Shown: positions 1-7,372, counted from the stretch's first letter. The stretch is 25,116 bases of DNA from SZUA-521 sp041738285 (GCA_041738285.1 JBGSQB010000081.1:1-25116), one strand, 5' to 3'. Made by a program: numbers and translations. The notes: a model not told the origin generated them from the letters alone.

Positions 1-147
1 CCCGGCCGACCCGTCGCGCCCCTGGCGAGATCGCTTCCGCCTCGACTTCACCTCCTGCGTGCGGCGGGCGCTTTCTCTTGACCACAAGATCACGCCGTCG
101 CCCGCACGCTGTCAAGAGGAAACGTCGGGTGCGCGTGTTACGAGGTG
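1..147. other. Gene-poor left edge
   Basis: No reading frame here resembles a known protein on either strand. One minus-strand frame stays open to the window edge, but its arginine-rich translation has no recognisable motif. An 8-bp inverted repeat (CTCTTGAC at 75-82, GTCAAGAG at 111-118) encloses 28 bases; its role is unknown. In relatives this stretch would carry the rest of ygfB, which is not found here. Confidence 0.5.
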
Positions 148-327
148 TTACCGGACTTCCCAGGTGTCGCCCGTACGCAGCAGCCGCGCGAGGTCGCGAA
201 TCACGGTCGCCTCCCCCAGGCCGGAGCTGCCGCACAACAACCCGCAGACAGCGCCATGCAGCGCGCTCGGTGAAACCGCCGCGGAAGCGATGAATTGGTT
301 GTCCGGTTCGAACGTCAAGGGCGCCAT
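148..327 (-). pseudogene. Truncated ygfB-like (UPF0149) N-terminal fragment
   Basis: A 59-codon minus-strand frame begins with ATG at 327 and stops with TAA at 148-150. Residues 19-34 read SPSALHGAVCGLLCGS, which fits the conserved N-terminal helix of the YgfB/UPF0149 family (E. coli YgfB: LTPAEMHGLISGMICGG). Full-length members are about 180-200 residues, so only the first third is present. The other two reverse frames beyond the stop contain nothing that looks like the rest of the family. Position supports the identity: ygfB commonly lies divergent from zapA and 6S RNA in gammaproteobacteria. The call is a remnant of a broken gene, although a short functional protein, or a misjoined contig end near position 150, cannot be excluded. 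Confidence 0.6.
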
Positions 328-366
328 CCAGCCGTGCGCGGCGCCAATCCTAACACTGGCCGTGCG

Positions 367-395
367 TTGACCCGCATTTGGGCGGTCTCTATAGT
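367..395 (+). promoter_or_regulatory. Sigma70-type promoter for the zapB-like/zapA genes
   Basis: A -35 box TTGACC (367-372) is followed by a 17-base spacer and a -10 box TATAGT (390-395). Five of six bases match consensus in each box and the spacing is ideal. Transcription would start near 401-402, leaving a leader of about 20 bases before the ATG at 422. Confidence 0.7.
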
Positions 396-421
396 CGGGG
401 CCGATTCACGCCGACTGCCAC

Positions 422-631
422 ATGCCGCCAACCGATCTCGACACACTGGAACGCAAGGTCAACGAGCTGATCGAGCTCTGTCAGGTCCTGGCACGCGAGA
501 ACCGGGCGCTGCGCAGTCAGCAGAGCAACTGGACCACCGAGCGCGCCAAACTCATCGAGAAGAACGAACTGGCCAAGAGTAAGGTCGAGTCCATGATCAC
601 GCGCCTGAAGTCCCTGGAGCACGACGCATGA
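422..631 (+). CDS. Small coiled-coil protein, ZapB-like (TIGR02449 type)
   Basis: This 69-residue acidic/basic protein is predicted to be almost entirely one coiled coil: leucine and isoleucine recur in heptad positions from about residue 6 (LDTLERKVNELIELCQ) to the C-terminus. It has no signal peptide or membrane segment. Size, composition and its place directly before zapA match the small coiled-coil family annotated as TIGR02449 and often likened to the division-ring factor ZapB. A role with ZapA at the FtsZ ring is plausible from context but is inference. Its stop overlaps the zapA start (ATGA, 628-631), implying translational coupling. No clear Shine-Dalgarno sequence precedes its ATG, in line with the short leader predicted from the promoter at 367-395. 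Confidence 0.8.
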   Translation: MPPTDLDTLERKVNELIELCQVLARENRALRSQQSNWTTERAKLIEKNELAKSKVESMITRLKSLEHDA

Positions 632-942
632 GTCGCACGGCAACTACGGTCAGCGTTCGTATCCTCGACAAGGAGTATCAGGTCGCATGCGGACCGGAGG
701 AGATCGACGAACTCACCGCGTCAGCGCGCTACCTGGACGCGCAAATGCGCATCATCCGCGAGTCCGGCAAAGTGCTGGGGCTGGATCGCATGGCGGTCAT
801 GGCAGCGCTCAACATCGCGCACGAATTCCTGAAGATGCGATCCGAGCGCGACACCACTTCCAAGGATTCGGCACGCAAGCTGACGGATCTCTTGGGCCGC
901 GTCACTCATGCTCTGACGGATGCAAAGCAGCTGACACTGTAG
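628..942 (+). CDS. zapA: Cell division protein ZapA
   Basis: ZapA binds FtsZ and promotes bundling of its filaments in the cytoplasmic Z ring. The 104-residue protein has the family pattern: an N-terminal globular part (residues 5-35, VSVRILDKEYQVACGPEE, with a hydrophobic core and the D-K-E-Y turn), then a long helix (about 50-100) that forms the dimer/tetramer coiled coil, including MAVMAALNIAHEFLKM. Length is typical (about 100-110). The ATG overlaps the stop of the preceding small coiled-coil gene by four bases, and GGAG at 616-619 sits 8 bases upstream. The gene is followed by 6S RNA and the 5-formyl-THF cyclo-ligase, the widely conserved zapA-ssrS-fau order. Confidence 0.93.
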   Translation: MSRTATTVSVRILDKEYQVACGPEEIDELTASARYLDAQMRIIRESGKVLGLDRMAVMAALNIAHEFLKMRSERDTTSKDSARKLTDLLGRVTHALTDAKQLTL

Positions 943-1022
943 CGGCTTCGCGGCTCACAAACCCGTTACTAGTAAACCCCTCGGAATGTGAATGCAACCG
1001 CGTTCGGATGAATCAATGAGGC

Positions 1023-1028
1023 TATACT
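1023..1028 (+). promoter_or_regulatory. -10 element of the 6S RNA promoter
   Basis: TATACT lies 7-10 bases before the predicted 5' end of 6S RNA. No good -35 hexamer is found 16-18 bases upstream (GCGTTC at 1000-1005 is poor), so the promoter may depend on an activator or on other upstream sequence. Confidence 0.5.
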
Positions 1029-1032
1029 TGTG

Positions 1033-1213
1033 ACATCTCCTGGGGTGTACGCCAGTCGGAGTTGTCCTTGAGCCGTTATTGTAACCTTGGGGGCTTGGAT
1101 TGGTGTTTGTGTGCAAATCCGCTACAGGCGGGGAGCCTTTGATGCCAACTGGGTCACCGCCTTGAACCGACACGGTTCAGGGCTATCCTGACAGCGGCAC
1201 TCCCGGGAGATTT
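1033..1213 (+). ncRNA. ssrS: 6S RNA
   Basis: 6S RNA mimics an open promoter and binds sigma70-RNA polymerase, damping transcription in stationary phase. The terminal stem is clear: ATCTCC (1035-1040) pairs with GGGAGAT (1205-1211), continuing through TGGGG against CCC and neighbouring bases. Internal blocks match E. coli 6S in order: CCTTGAGCCG near 1066-1075 (E. coli CCCTGAGCCG) and CTTGAACC...GGTTCAGGG near 1161-1182 (E. coli CTTGAACC...GGTTCAAGGG), followed by a purine-rich GCGGCA. Position between zapA and the cyclo-ligase is the conserved one. The ends are estimated from the stem and the -10 box and may be off by a few bases. Confidence 0.9.
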
Positions 1214-1221
1214 TCATTCAC

Positions 1222-1836
1222 TTGGCTGACATATCGGCACGTCGGAACCTGCGCAGCCGCATCCGTCGCGCTCGCCGTGCGCTACCAGCGCAAGTCCAGT
1301 TGTTGCATGCCCGCGCGGTCGCGCGCCGCGTGCTCATTAGCCGCCTGCCACTGTTCGCACGACGCATTGCCCTGTACGCGCCCGGTGATGGTGAGCTCGA
1401 TTCGAGTCCACTGATCGATGCGCTGATCGCGCGCCATCGCATGGTCGCGCTGCCAGTCGTATTGCCTGACCGGCTGCTGGGGTTCTATCGCTACACCCCG
1501 GCGACGAAACTGATCGCCAACCGCTACGGTCTCGCCGAACCGGATTCACGTACCGGTGTGTTCATCGATCGGCGCACGCTCGACGCCGCGGTGGTGCCAC
1601 TGGTCGCGTTCGATGCCAAGGGTCACCGGCTCGGCATGGGTGGCGGCTACTTCGATACAACCTTTGCCGACCCCGGCGACCGACCGCTGCTCATCGGGCT
1701 TGCCCATGCGCTGCAACAAGTGGACGACGTGCCCGCGGAGCCCTGGGATGTGCCCCTCGATGCGGTGGTGACGGAGACAGCACTCGTGATCTGTTCCGCG
1801 CGGGGCGCCCGTGTGCTGCAATCCGCGGGATCGTGA
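1222..1836 (+). CDS. fau: 5-formyltetrahydrofolate cyclo-ligase
   Basis: This cytoplasmic enzyme converts 5-formyl-THF to 5,10-methenyl-THF using ATP, returning a stored folate to one-carbon metabolism. The 204-residue length is normal. The N-terminal arginine-rich helix (residues 8-22, RNLRSRIRRARRALP) and the substrate/ATP loop GMGGGYFD (138-145) are family signatures, and PLDAVVTE (188-195) matches the conserved C-terminal strand. The only sensible start is a TTG at 1222, since the first in-frame ATG falls after residue 70. Its best Shine-Dalgarno, GGGAGA at 1205-1210, lies inside the 3' strand of the 6S RNA closing stem. In E. coli the 6S gene and ygfA (fau) are cotranscribed, and this gap is even shorter. 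A deformylase gene follows 19 bases downstream. Confidence 0.92.
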   Translation: MADISARRNLRSRIRRARRALPAQVQLLHARAVARRVLISRLPLFARRIALYAPGDGELDSSPLIDALIARHRMVALPVVLPDRLLGFYRYTPATKLIANRYGLAEPDSRTGVFIDRRTLDAAVVPLVAFDAKGHRLGMGGGYFDTTFADPGDRPLLIGLAHALQQVDDVPAEPWDVPLDAVVTETALVICSARGARVLQSAGS

Positions 1837-1855
1837 CGAAGAGGCACAAGCCGCC

Positions 1856-2392
1856 ATGGCCGTGAGAAAGATCATCCGGATGGGGCATCCGACGCTGCGC
1901 AAAGTGGCGCGGCCGTTGACGGCCGTCGAGATCACCAGCGCACCGATTGCTGCCCTCGTCGCCGATATGGTCGACACCCTGCACGACTATGGCGGCATCG
2001 GCCTTGCTGCGCCGCAGATCGACGAGTCCATTCGCCTCGCCATCGTCGAGATTCCCGGTGGACCGAGTCGCTATGGTGAGATCCAGGCCATGCCGCTGAC
2101 GGTGTTCGCCAATCCGGTGATCGAAGTCATCGACCCGACGCGCGCCGGCTATTGGGAAGGATGCCTGTCAGTGCCGGGCCTGCGCGGATTCGTCGAGCGG
2201 CCCCAGCACGTGCGCATCCGCTATCAGGACCTCGCAGCGAAACCCAAGGTGATCGAGCTCGAAGGGTTCCTGGCGACCGTGTTTCAGCACGAGTTCGACC
2301 ACCTCGATGGCCGGCTCTACATCGACCACATCGAAGACCCCTCGCGCCTCGCCTTCGAAGAGGAATATCTGCGCTACTTGACCGACGCCTGA
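1856..2392 (+). CDS. def: Peptide deformylase (paralogue not linked to fmt)
   Basis: The enzyme removes the N-formyl group from nascent proteins at the ribosome exit and uses a bound metal. All three family motifs are intact in the 178 residues: GIGLAAPQ (47-54), EGCLSV (101-106, metal ligand Cys103) and HEFDH (145-149, metal ligands His145 and His149, catalytic Glu146). The start is ATG 1856, with GAAGAGG at 1838-1844 upstream; an in-frame GTG at 1811 lies inside fau and would add 15 unneeded residues. The variant ECLSVPGLRG-type second motif and the absence of fmt/rsmB nearby suggest a second deformylase rather than the housekeeping copy, which is inference. It converges on the META lipoprotein gene, and the two coding regions overlap by 19 bases. 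Confidence 0.93.
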   Translation: MAVRKIIRMGHPTLRKVARPLTAVEITSAPIAALVADMVDTLHDYGGIGLAAPQIDESIRLAIVEIPGGPSRYGEIQAMPLTVFANPVIEVIDPTRAGYWEGCLSVPGLRGFVERPQHVRIRYQDLAAKPKVIELEGFLATVFQHEFDHLDGRLYIDHIEDPSRLAFEEEYLRYLTDA

Positions 2393-3246
2393 ACGCGGTC
2401 GAAGACGAGCGCCCCGGCGGGGCCTTCCAACAACAACTTGCCGGGCAGAAACCCGAACTGAGTCACCGCCGCGAGCGCGGCGAGGTAACGCGCCTCGAGG
2501 GCGTCGACGTCTTCTCCGCAGGCCATGCGCGTGGTTGCCAGTGGTCCGATCTCGAGCGTGCCGGGTGTCGAGGTCGCCCCCATCTTGCCGAAGTAGCCGT
2601 TGCATCCCGCGTTGCCACCGACGGCGCCGCCATTGAGTTCCAGCGTGATGGCGCCGGGGATCGCCTCGTCGAAGAGGCTTGCGAGCCGATACGCACCGTC
2701 GAGTTCGGTCATCGAAAGACGACGCCGGCCGTGGACGCTGGCCCGCCCGATTCCTTCCGCCGCTCGCCATGACCACCGGGCCTGAACAATCTCGGAGGGG
2801 CAGCAGGCCGCATCGTCGACGCTGGAGCGCAGCACGACGGCCTCGATCTCCCCGCCGCCCGCGGACCACGACATGACCTGAACGCGATCGCCAATCAGCC
2901 GAGTAGGCGCCACCCCCGCGGTATCGCTGACCACCGCGACATAGTCGAACCGGCCGCTCCCACCGGACTCGTGGCCGACGAGCGCAAGCGTCTCGTCGAT
3001 GCCATCGCCATCGATATCGGCGGCCATCGCAGCCTCGAGCAACACCACGTCGCGTTGCGCGGAGTCGGGCGATGCGGTCGACGCGAACCGGCCTTCGCGC
3101 AGGTCGATCGGGTGATCGAGAATGCCGGCGTAGCGCGTATTCGCCGCGTCCGGCGGATCCGTGACCGCGGCATCCTCCGGCACGACGCAGCCCGCGAGCA
3201 GCAAGGCATGGCATACAGAAAGCACTGCCCCAATTCTGTTGTTCAT
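2374..3246 (-). CDS. META-domain lipoprotein
   Basis: The 290-residue protein has a lipoprotein signal: a hydrophobic stretch followed by the lipobox LLAGC with Cys20, so it is probably anchored in a membrane facing the periplasm; Val21-Val22 at +2/+3 favours outer-membrane sorting. Residues about 179-285 form a META (HslJ-like) domain, with NAGCNGYFG (212-220) and TTRMACGE (238-245) as its two conserved blocks. The middle part holds DIDGDGIDE (77-85), which resembles a calcium-binding DxDxDG loop of FG-GAP type repeats. The ATG at 3246 overlaps the upstream stop (TGATG) and is preceded by AGGAG, so it is translated with the amidohydrolase gene and closes the six-gene cassette. Its molecular function is not known; META proteins are linked to heat or inhibitor resistance in some bacteria. 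Confidence 0.8.
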   Translation of the reverse strand: MNNRIGAVLSVCHALLLAGCVVPEDAAVTDPPDAANTRYAGILDHPIDLREGRFASTASPDSAQRDVVLLEAAMAADIDGDGIDETLALVGHESGGSGRFDYVAVVSDTAGVAPTRLIGDRVQVMSWSAGGGEIEAVVLRSSVDDAACCPSEIVQARWSWRAAEGIGRASVHGRRRLSMTELDGAYRLASLFDEAIPGAITLELNGGAVGGNAGCNGYFGKMGATSTPGTLEIGPLATTRMACGEDVDALEARYLAALAAVTQFGFLPGKLLLEGPAGALVFDRVQASVK

Positions 3247-3965
3247 CACCGCTCCTGTCGTTCGATCCTCAGAACTCGCGCGCTGCACTGCGCAATCGCG
3301 CTCATCACCTGCTGCGCGCCGCGCTTATTCGTGAGTAACGCCTGATTGAGCTCCACTTCAACGCCGAGGTAGCGCCCGCGCGCGAAACGTGCACGCAGCG
3401 ACGTCGTCAGACCATCAGCTGCCCCGCGATACGGATAGTTACGTCGCACGACGAGGCCGGGCATTGCGGCACGAAGCCGTTCTGCCAGACGGTGGCAGAA
3501 TTCCCGTTCCGAGGTTCGCTTCGGGTCGTACAGTAGTCCTACGTCCGCGTTGCGCAAAACGCCGTCGAGAACAGGCGTGAATGAGTGCGCTGCCAGATGC
3601 AGCACACAGCGATGACGGCTGAGTGCTTCCGTAATCGCTGCGACCACCGCGGCACGATGCGGTCGATAATAGTTTGCACGGAGCAGTTCCCGATCAGCGG
3701 CAGCCAGCGTGCGCGTCGCATCCGAGAACAGCGCCGGATGATGTTCGGATCGGTTGGTGTCGATCAAAAGACGACTGAAACGATAGATGATCGGTTCGAC
3801 CCCGAAGCGCTTCGCCAACAGCCCGGCCAGTCGCTGCGCACCTGCATCGTAGCCGCGGTGCGAAGCGAGCAGCGCATCGCAACCCTTGAACAGATGCGCA
3901 TATCGCGCCGGAATTCGATTGCCTGCGTGTTCGCAGGTGACGATGACGTGATCAGCCAGGGGCAC
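3246..3965 (-). CDS. N-formylglutamate amidohydrolase family protein
   Basis: This belongs to the FGase fold (PF05013 type), whose named activity is hydrolysis of N-formyl-L-glutamate to glutamate and formate. With the GTG start at 3965 it has 239 residues. Conserved blocks are VTCEHAGNRIP (9-19), SHRGYD (35-40), DTNRS (69-73), LAAHSFTP (124-131) and GVEVELNQ (201-208), which hold the probable metal and substrate residues Glu12, His13, Asp39 and His127. No histidine-utilisation genes are near, so histidine breakdown is unlikely and another glutamyl substrate is possible. The start is uncertain: GTG 3965 puts the first motif about where relatives have it and overlaps the ligase gene by 14 bases, while GTG 3995 would add ten residues. 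The stop overlaps the lipoprotein start (TGATG). Confidence 0.82.
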   Translation of the reverse strand: MPLADHVIVTCEHAGNRIPARYAHLFKGCDALLASHRGYDAGAQRLAGLLAKRFGVEPIIYRFSRLLIDTNRSEHHPALFSDATRTLAAADRELLRANYYRPHRAAVVAAITEALSRHRCVLHLAAHSFTPVLDGVLRNADVGLLYDPKRTSEREFCHRLAERLRAAMPGLVVRRNYPYRGAADGLTTSLRARFARGRYLGVEVELNQALLTNKRGAQQVMSAIAQCSARVLRIERQER

Positions 3966-5172
3966 GATACGGCGTTCCGCTGACCAGGCATTCACACAGA
4001 CCCTGGTACGCGCGGAGCAGCGATTCCCGAGAGACAGCGCCAACGGCTGCACGCAGGCGCGTAGCCAGTGTTCCCTCATCAAAGATCACGTCGAGGTGTT
4101 GGCGATGAGCATCGATGGATACGGATTGCGTAAGGCGTCGCCACAGATCTCCGGCGCGGATTCGACGATCTTCGACTCCGAACAGGGCGAGATAGGCGCG
4201 CTCATCCACGACTGCGTCCTCCGCATCGAGGATGCAGCGCTTCAGCAACGCCGCAAGGGTCGCGGTATCGATTGAGTTGGCCGCGTCCATCGCAGCTGGC
4301 GAATCGAACAACTGCTTGACGATGGCTGTGACAAGGGCGGCGATGGCAAGGTCGACGCCGGGATGCTCCTGAGTGTCGAGGAGCCGGATCTCGATGGCAT
4401 TGCGATCGAATCGCGCGATTGCGCCGCGCGAGTTCAGCCACTCGAACTGCAGCGTGCCGTCCGGGTCGTGCGGCGCGATGTCGCGATACATCGGTTCGAA
4501 CACGACCGCGGTGTATTCGGCTTCCGAGCTCGAAGGCTCGGGAATGATCTTGCCGGTGATGGATGGAATACGAGCCTGATTGCGCGCATAGGTGTCGAGT
4601 CGGCCATCGGCGAATCCCGTATCGGCGCCATCGAGGAACGGACTACTCGCGGCCAGCGCCGGCAGGAGCGGCAGCGTCGCACGCACGGCAGCATGCAACC
4701 GGGCAAACTCCGCGTCATCCGCAAATGGAAGGTTGATGTGCATGCTCTGCAGGTTCGACCAACCATGCCCGCTGCAGCCGAATATGCGGTCGTATGCACG
4801 ATAGATCGTGTCATCATCGTGCGGCCACAATTTCGTATCGGTGTCGGGGTTCATCCATGGATGCGCCGCGCCACCCATGAGCCGCGCGCCAAGCGGTTCG
4901 AGCATGCCGTCGATGCGCCGCACCGCTTGTTGAAACGCAGTCGATGCGCGGGCGAGATCCGCTGCCGGTCCGTTGGTCTTGAGTTCAATCACGTGCAGCG
5001 CGAGTTCATTACTCCAGGCAAGCTCACCTTGTTCGGTCTCATTGGTGATGGTGCCTTCGGCGGCTTCGAGCACTCGATCGGCAAGCGGCGCCACCTCGAG
5101 CGTATCCCGATCGACGATCATGTATTCGATCTCGATGCCGAACCCCGCGAACGCGGGGTAGATGTTGGTCAT
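3952..5172 (-). CDS. GCS2-type carboxylate-amine ligase (glutamate-cysteine ligase-like)
   Basis: The 406-residue protein belongs to the GCS2/YbdK branch of the glutamine-synthetase-like ligases (PF04107), which join the gamma-carboxyl of glutamate to an amine with ATP. Visible signatures are GIEIEYMIVD (12-21) with the metal-binding glutamates, NELALHVIELKTNGP (55-69), the strand QSMHINLPF (142-150) and AIEIRLLDTQEHP near 270. It is not E. coli-type GshA, and no gshB lies in the window, so glutathione synthesis is only one possibility. The ATG overlaps the stop of the ATP-grasp gene (ATGA) and the 3' end overlaps the amidohydrolase gene. The amine acceptor cannot be read from sequence; the neighbouring ATP-grasp enzyme suggests a two-ligase route to a glutamyl peptide. 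Confidence 0.85.
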   Translation of the reverse strand: MTNIYPAFAGFGIEIEYMIVDRDTLEVAPLADRVLEAAEGTITNETEQGELAWSNELALHVIELKTNGPAADLARASTAFQQAVRRIDGMLEPLGARLMGGAAHPWMNPDTDTKLWPHDDDTIYRAYDRIFGCSGHGWSNLQSMHINLPFADDAEFARLHAAVRATLPLLPALAASSPFLDGADTGFADGRLDTYARNQARIPSITGKIIPEPSSSEAEYTAVVFEPMYRDIAPHDPDGTLQFEWLNSRGAIARFDRNAIEIRLLDTQEHPGVDLAIAALVTAIVKQLFDSPAAMDAANSIDTATLAALLKRCILDAEDAVVDERAYLALFGVEDRRIRAGDLWRRLTQSVSIDAHRQHLDVIFDEGTLATRLRAAVGAVSRESLLRAYQGLCECLVSGTPYRAPG

Positions 5173-6638
5173 GATGCGACTCGCTTGGTCGCTTCGATCC
5201 GCTGCAGGAACACACTCAGCACTTCACGATACAACGCACCTTTCATGACTCGGTCCTCGTAGCCCGCCTCGATGCTGGGGTTGTCGTTGATTTCGATCAC
5301 GTAACACTGATTGCCGATCTGCTTGAGATCGACGCCGTAAAGACCGCTGCCAATGAGGTTCGCGGCCTTCAGCGCCGTTTGCACGACTTCCTTGGGCGCC
5401 TCACCGACGGCCAGCGTCTGACATCCGCCTTCGACCGCATTCTCACCGGACTCATCGCGACTGATGATCTGCCAGTGCCGCCGCGCCATGAAGTACTTAC
5501 ACACATACAACGGCCGGCCATCGATGATGCCCACGCGCCAATCGAACTCTGTCGGCAGAAACTCCTGGGCAACGATCAGTTCGGATTCCTTGAGCATCTC
5601 CTTCACCGACACGCGCAGCTCTTCTTCGGTATCGACCTTCGTCACGCCCTTGGAGAAGCTCGAGTCGGGTTGCTTGAGCACGACCGGTGTGCCGAGCAGC
5701 GGCACGATCTCGTCGATGTTGTCCGCGTGCACGACGAGCGTCTTTGGGCAGGGAATCTTCTGCCGTGTCAGCAATTCCGCGAGATACACCTTGTTGGTGC
5801 ACTTGAGAATCGAGTCGGAGTCGTCGATCACGATCAGGCCTTCGGCCTCCGCGCGCCGCGCCATGCGGAAGGTATGGTGGTTGACGGCCGTGGTTTCGCG
5901 GATGAACAGCGCGTCGAATTCGGCCAGGCGCCCAAAATCTTCCTTGGTGATCAGTTCGACAGAGAAGCCCAACGTCTCGGCCGCGTCTTCGAATCGCTCC
6001 AGTGCACGCGGATCCGAGGGGGCCTGTGCCTCGGTCGGGTCGTGCAGAATCGCCAGGTCATAGCGCGCCTGGCTTCGGGGTCTTGCCCGGCGCCGCTTGC
6101 CGGAGAAGTAGTCCGCTGCTGCTTCGAGCAAGAATGGATGCTCGCTGCTCGGAATGTCGCTGGCGTCGAGGGTTCGAATCGTCTTGAGCTGCCATTCGCC
6201 CTCTCTGCGCACGAAGTCGGCATGCAGGAGTGGCGCCTCGAACAGGCTGAACATCTGCCAAGCCAGACGATCGAACTGAGATTCCGGGTTGCGACCGAAA
6301 TAGATCGGCAACTCGACGTGATCGACTCGCATGTTCTTGAACGCTTTCTCGACGGTCTCTTCGAGATCCTCCGAGCGCAGTCGCGCGACGCCCTGAAAAC
6401 GCAGATCTTGAATCGTCGCAAGGCTCGGCAGCGGGTGATGCCCACGCGCCGCGGCCAGCAGGGAAACGTAGTAGCCCGCGCTCTGGTACTTGTACGACCG
6501 ACACAGGTTGAAGACCTTGGCGGCTCGATAGTCGAAGTACTTCGGATCTGTGAGATACGTGCGCGCCGCAACGAGCGTCACGCCGGGGATTTCCAGCGGC
6601 CAGTCCTTGGGGTTGGTCACAACGAACAGAATGTTCAA
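5169..6638 (-). CDS. RimK-family ATP-grasp ligase with RLAN N-terminal domain
   Basis: The 489-residue protein has an N-terminal RimK-like ATP-grasp N-terminal (RLAN) domain (about 1-170, including AKVFNLCRSYKYQSAGYYVSL at 40-60), a linker with a pre-ATP-grasp domain (190-280), and a C-terminal RimK-type ATP-grasp domain (about 285-478). ATP-grasp marks are VVLKQPDSSFSKG (319-331), FDWRVGIIDG (365-374) and the metal-binding VIEINDNPS (447-455). Such enzymes form amide bonds by acyl-phosphate chemistry, often adding glutamate to a protein or small acceptor. The TTG start at 6638 is chosen because it overlaps the upstream stop (TTGA) and has AGGA at 6649-6652, 10 bases away; an in-frame ATG at 6740 would need a 106-base overlap. 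The stop overlaps the GCS2 gene by four bases. This is longer than ribosomal RimK (about 300) and is unlikely to be the S6 modifier. Confidence 0.88.
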   Translation of the reverse strand: MNILFVVTNPKDWPLEIPGVTLVAARTYLTDPKYFDYRAAKVFNLCRSYKYQSAGYYVSLLAAARGHHPLPSLATIQDLRFQGVARLRSEDLEETVEKAFKNMRVDHVELPIYFGRNPESQFDRLAWQMFSLFEAPLLHADFVRREGEWQLKTIRTLDASDIPSSEHPFLLEAAADYFSGKRRRARPRSQARYDLAILHDPTEAQAPSDPRALERFEDAAETLGFSVELITKEDFGRLAEFDALFIRETTAVNHHTFRMARRAEAEGLIVIDDSDSILKCTNKVYLAELLTRQKIPCPKTLVVHADNIDEIVPLLGTPVVLKQPDSSFSKGVTKVDTEEELRVSVKEMLKESELIVAQEFLPTEFDWRVGIIDGRPLYVCKYFMARRHWQIISRDESGENAVEGGCQTLAVGEAPKEVVQTALKAANLIGSGLYGVDLKQIGNQCYVIEINDNPSIEAGYEDRVMKGALYREVLSVFLQRIEATKRVAS

Positions 6639-7372
6639 CGGCGAGAAGTCCTGCCCTTGGGTGTGATCACGAGGAGATTGGCATCGAAGGTCAGGTTGCC
6701 AAGTAACACTGCGCAGATCAAACGGTTGATGTTGACCCAATAGTGCGGCGTCCTCGACACTGGATTGGGCAGATACGGGTCGCTCACGCGTACCACCCGA
6801 TCGCGTCGACGGTAGCCCGACAGGACCACGAAGTGACCCGCGGGTTCACCGCGCAGATCGTCCGGCGTGTCATGAGGACCGAACTCGCGGGGCGTTCGGT
6901 AAAGATAGGTGGATGACAGCCCGGCGATCACCGGCACGCCACGTCGAGTCAGCCCACGCAGGAAGGGCGCTGTGAGATCACGAAAGCGCACGCTGCCGCC
7001 CCGGGTCACGAATTCGGTGTAGGCAGCGGATGCGGATCGGACGAGCGAGTCGGACTTGAGTTTGTCCTGGGCCGAGAGCAGTTCCAGTAGCGGCGCCGCG
7101 CCAGGCTTAAACCATGAGGGATCGAAGACCTTCAGATCCCAGGTGTAGAGCGTCGCTGTGTAGCCGCGGTCGAGGGCATGGCAACCAAGATAGGCCGCGT
7201 ACGTGCCGCCGTGACTCAGCCGCCGGCTCTGGGTGATTACCTCGGCAAGGTCGACGGAGTCGCCGTAGTACTCGTAGACCGCTTCGAGGCAGGTGGGCCC
7301 GCACGTCGTCTCGTCCGGCTGGCGCTGGATATTGACGTCGAGCTTGATGTCGAGCGGCAGCCGTCGCTGCAT
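6635..7372 (-). CDS. C39-like cysteine peptidase domain protein
   Basis: This 245-residue protein shows the papain-like layout of the peptidase C39 superfamily: QPDETTCGPTCLEA (18-31) with catalytic Cys24 and the oxyanion Gln18, GHFVVLSGY (179-187) with His180, and VSDPY (196-200) with Asp198. It lacks the ABC-transporter parts of bacteriocin exporters and has no signal peptide or membrane helix, so it is a free-standing cytoplasmic enzyme, possibly a peptidase, amidase or transferase. C39-like proteins next to RLAN/RimK ligases are a recurring pairing, and in some bacteria the peptidase is fused to a GNAT acetyltransferase; no GNAT is present here. Its ATG overlaps the ilvA stop by one base (TGATG) and its stop overlaps the ligase start. 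The substrate is unknown. Confidence 0.82.
   Translation of the reverse strand: MQRRLPLDIKLDVNIQRQPDETTCGPTCLEAVYEYYGDSVDLAEVITQSRRLSHGGTYAAYLGCHALDRGYTATLYTWDLKVFDPSWFKPGAAPLLELLSAQDKLKSDSLVRSASAAYTEFVTRGGSVRFRDLTAPFLRGLTRRGVPVIAGLSSTYLYRTPREFGPHDTPDDLRGEPAGHFVVLSGYRRRDRVVRVSDPYLPNPVSRTPHYWVNINRLICAVLLGNLTFDANLLVITPKGRTSRR

Noticed and set aside
1811..1856. Longer deformylase starting at GTG 1811
   Set aside because: The extra residues come from the end of fau, do not match the family N-terminus, and ATG 1856 has a reasonable Shine-Dalgarno.
2411..2426. GCCCC-GGC-GGGGC hairpin as a terminator for def
   Set aside because: The stem is only 5 bp, is followed by two Ts only, and lies in META coding sequence, so it is explained by codon content.
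4363..5262. Long plus-strand open frames opposite the GCS2 gene (and opposite the ATP-grasp gene at 5379-6743)
   Set aside because: They are antisense to genes with clear family motifs, show no recognisable domain, and reflect the high GC content.
5169..6638. Ribosomal S6 modification enzyme RimK
   Set aside because: The protein is much longer, carries an RLAN N-terminal domain, and sits in a peptide-ligase cassette rather than with rpsF-related genes.
6635..7372. Bacteriocin-processing ABC transporter peptidase
   Set aside because: Only the C39-like fold is present; no membrane or ATP-binding domain and no precursor peptide gene with a GG leader was found nearby.
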